Assembly (NCBI RefSeq): GCF_000002425.4
Contig: NC_037260.1
Span: forward strand, 14,858,872-14,922,871
DNA from: Physcomitrium patens
Lineage: Eukaryota; Streptophyta; Bryopsida; Funariales; Funariaceae
DNA: 64,000 nt
Direction: 5' to 3'
A program made the position numbers and the translations under genes. Shown one piece after another: positions 63,228 through 64,000 of the stretch. The notes under the pieces were generated by a model. It did no database searches and was not told the origin of the DNA. It was given only the letters and a program-made list of their open reading frames with translations. Numbering within the stretch: position 1 is the first letter of the stretch; each line of letters starts with the position of its first letter.

Positions 63228-64000
63228 CTATGAAATGCTGATGTACTCCAAGTGGCAATGAATGTCGAAGTCCACGAAGATCCGGTGTACTCTCGCGTGG
63301 AATCCTTCATGTTCTGTACTCCTATTACTACTCTGGGTCAAAACTCAGACCTAGGAGGCAGCCCCAGAAGCTGTAGATCCAGTCGTGAAGTTACCAAGCC
63401 TACCAAGCCTTCTTTAAACTTTGTGGGTAGGCGGTGAACCAATCAAGTGGACTGGACATCAATGAAATTGTACATAACCATCTAAACATAAATATAAATC
63501 ATTCACTCCTGTTTAGCTCCACTTCGTGAACTACGATGTCTGGTTGATAGATCAATAGTTAGACATGTTAGTGTGCAATGAATGAATGGCACCGATGGTG
63601 AGAATTTCTCACTACCGGTACAGCATCGGCACAACCTGCTGGAATGCTAGTGGTGAAGCTCCGACAGGTGATGCTAAAAATCACTATCAAGCACCTCAGA
63701 CGTGGTTGTATTCATACAATTCTCTTGTGGTGATTGTTACTCAAGTGTAAAGCTTTTGTAGAAGAGTATATCTGTTAGTTTTAATATGAGCAAACACCGT
63801 TTGTGTCGGTTGCTTACACTCATTTGTGGGCGGCTTTTCAAGTATAAACTATGCTTGGCTCCTGGCAACTTCCTACTTTAGCCCTACTTCTCCATGGAGG
63901 CATGTTGGCAGGGATATCACTGTAAATATTGGGATTAATAAGAGTTTTTACCTAAGACTTGTTGTTTCAAGCGGCAGATTACGAAGTACTTCTATCACTA
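63228..64000. other. Phytoene synthase 3' UTR and downstream DNA
   Basis: No further gene is recognised. A short frame at 63252-63437 directly follows the stop codon and has no domain. The 3' UTR probably lies within the first few hundred bases. Confidence 0.45.

Noticed and set aside
1-64000. CRISPR arrays, bacterial operons, tRNA or rRNA genes
   Set aside because: No regularly spaced repeats, no ribosome-binding-site-led gene clusters and no tRNA or rRNA landmarks were seen by eye. A tRNA scan would be the decisive test.

Overview
The window reads as plant nuclear DNA. Genes are split by GT-AG introns, the intergenic DNA is AT-rich with many (TA)n tracts, and no operons are seen. The gene set is that of a land plant: an LBD transcription factor, a two-domain cutin-type GPAT, PTAC14 and phytoene synthase. 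One gene encodes a phosphodiesterase fused to a class III adenylyl cyclase (CAPE). That fusion is known from plants with motile sperm, so a bryophyte, most likely a moss, is the best inference. The species is not proven.

Layout: 1-4.3 kb is intergenic, with microsatellites and a small terminal-inverted-repeat element at about 0.86-1.04 kb. An LBD gene lies at 4.37-about 6.4 kb (+). An old, decayed Ty1/copia element occupies 9.30-13.83 kb (coding strand -), with both LTRs, primer-binding site and RNase H remnants recognisable. A sn-2 GPAT/phosphatase gene lies at 14.93-17.42 kb (-). A long AT-rich gap follows, with three tandem ACGT-core elements near 20.3 kb. PTAC14 lies at 22.82-26.79 kb (+) and a rhodanese-domain gene at 28.98-30.20 kb (+). 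A 21-exon GBA2-type glucosylceramidase lies at 31.95-40.67 kb (-). The 40.7-49.0 kb gap holds the leaders of two divergent genes and repeats. CAPE lies at 48.99-56.17 kb (+), converging on a DUF616/MUCI70-like glycosyltransferase gene at 56.57-58.82 kb (-). Phytoene synthase lies at 60.65-63.23 kb (+).

Exon models were built by hand from reading frame, GT-AG sites and phase. For seven genes (GPAT, PTAC14, rhodanese, GBA2, CAPE, the MUCI70-like gene and PSY) the summed coding lengths are exact multiples of three. The LBD 3' end and GBA2 exon 7 remain uncertain.

The genes do not form one pathway. PTAC14 (plastid transcription) and phytoene synthase (carotenoids) act in the plastid. GPAT makes cuticle precursors. 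GBA2 handles glucosylceramide. The MUCI70-like protein probably works in the Golgi. CAPE joins synthesis and breakdown of cAMP in one polypeptide, on either side of a predicted multi-pass membrane module. It is the most striking locus here, although the fusion itself has been described before.
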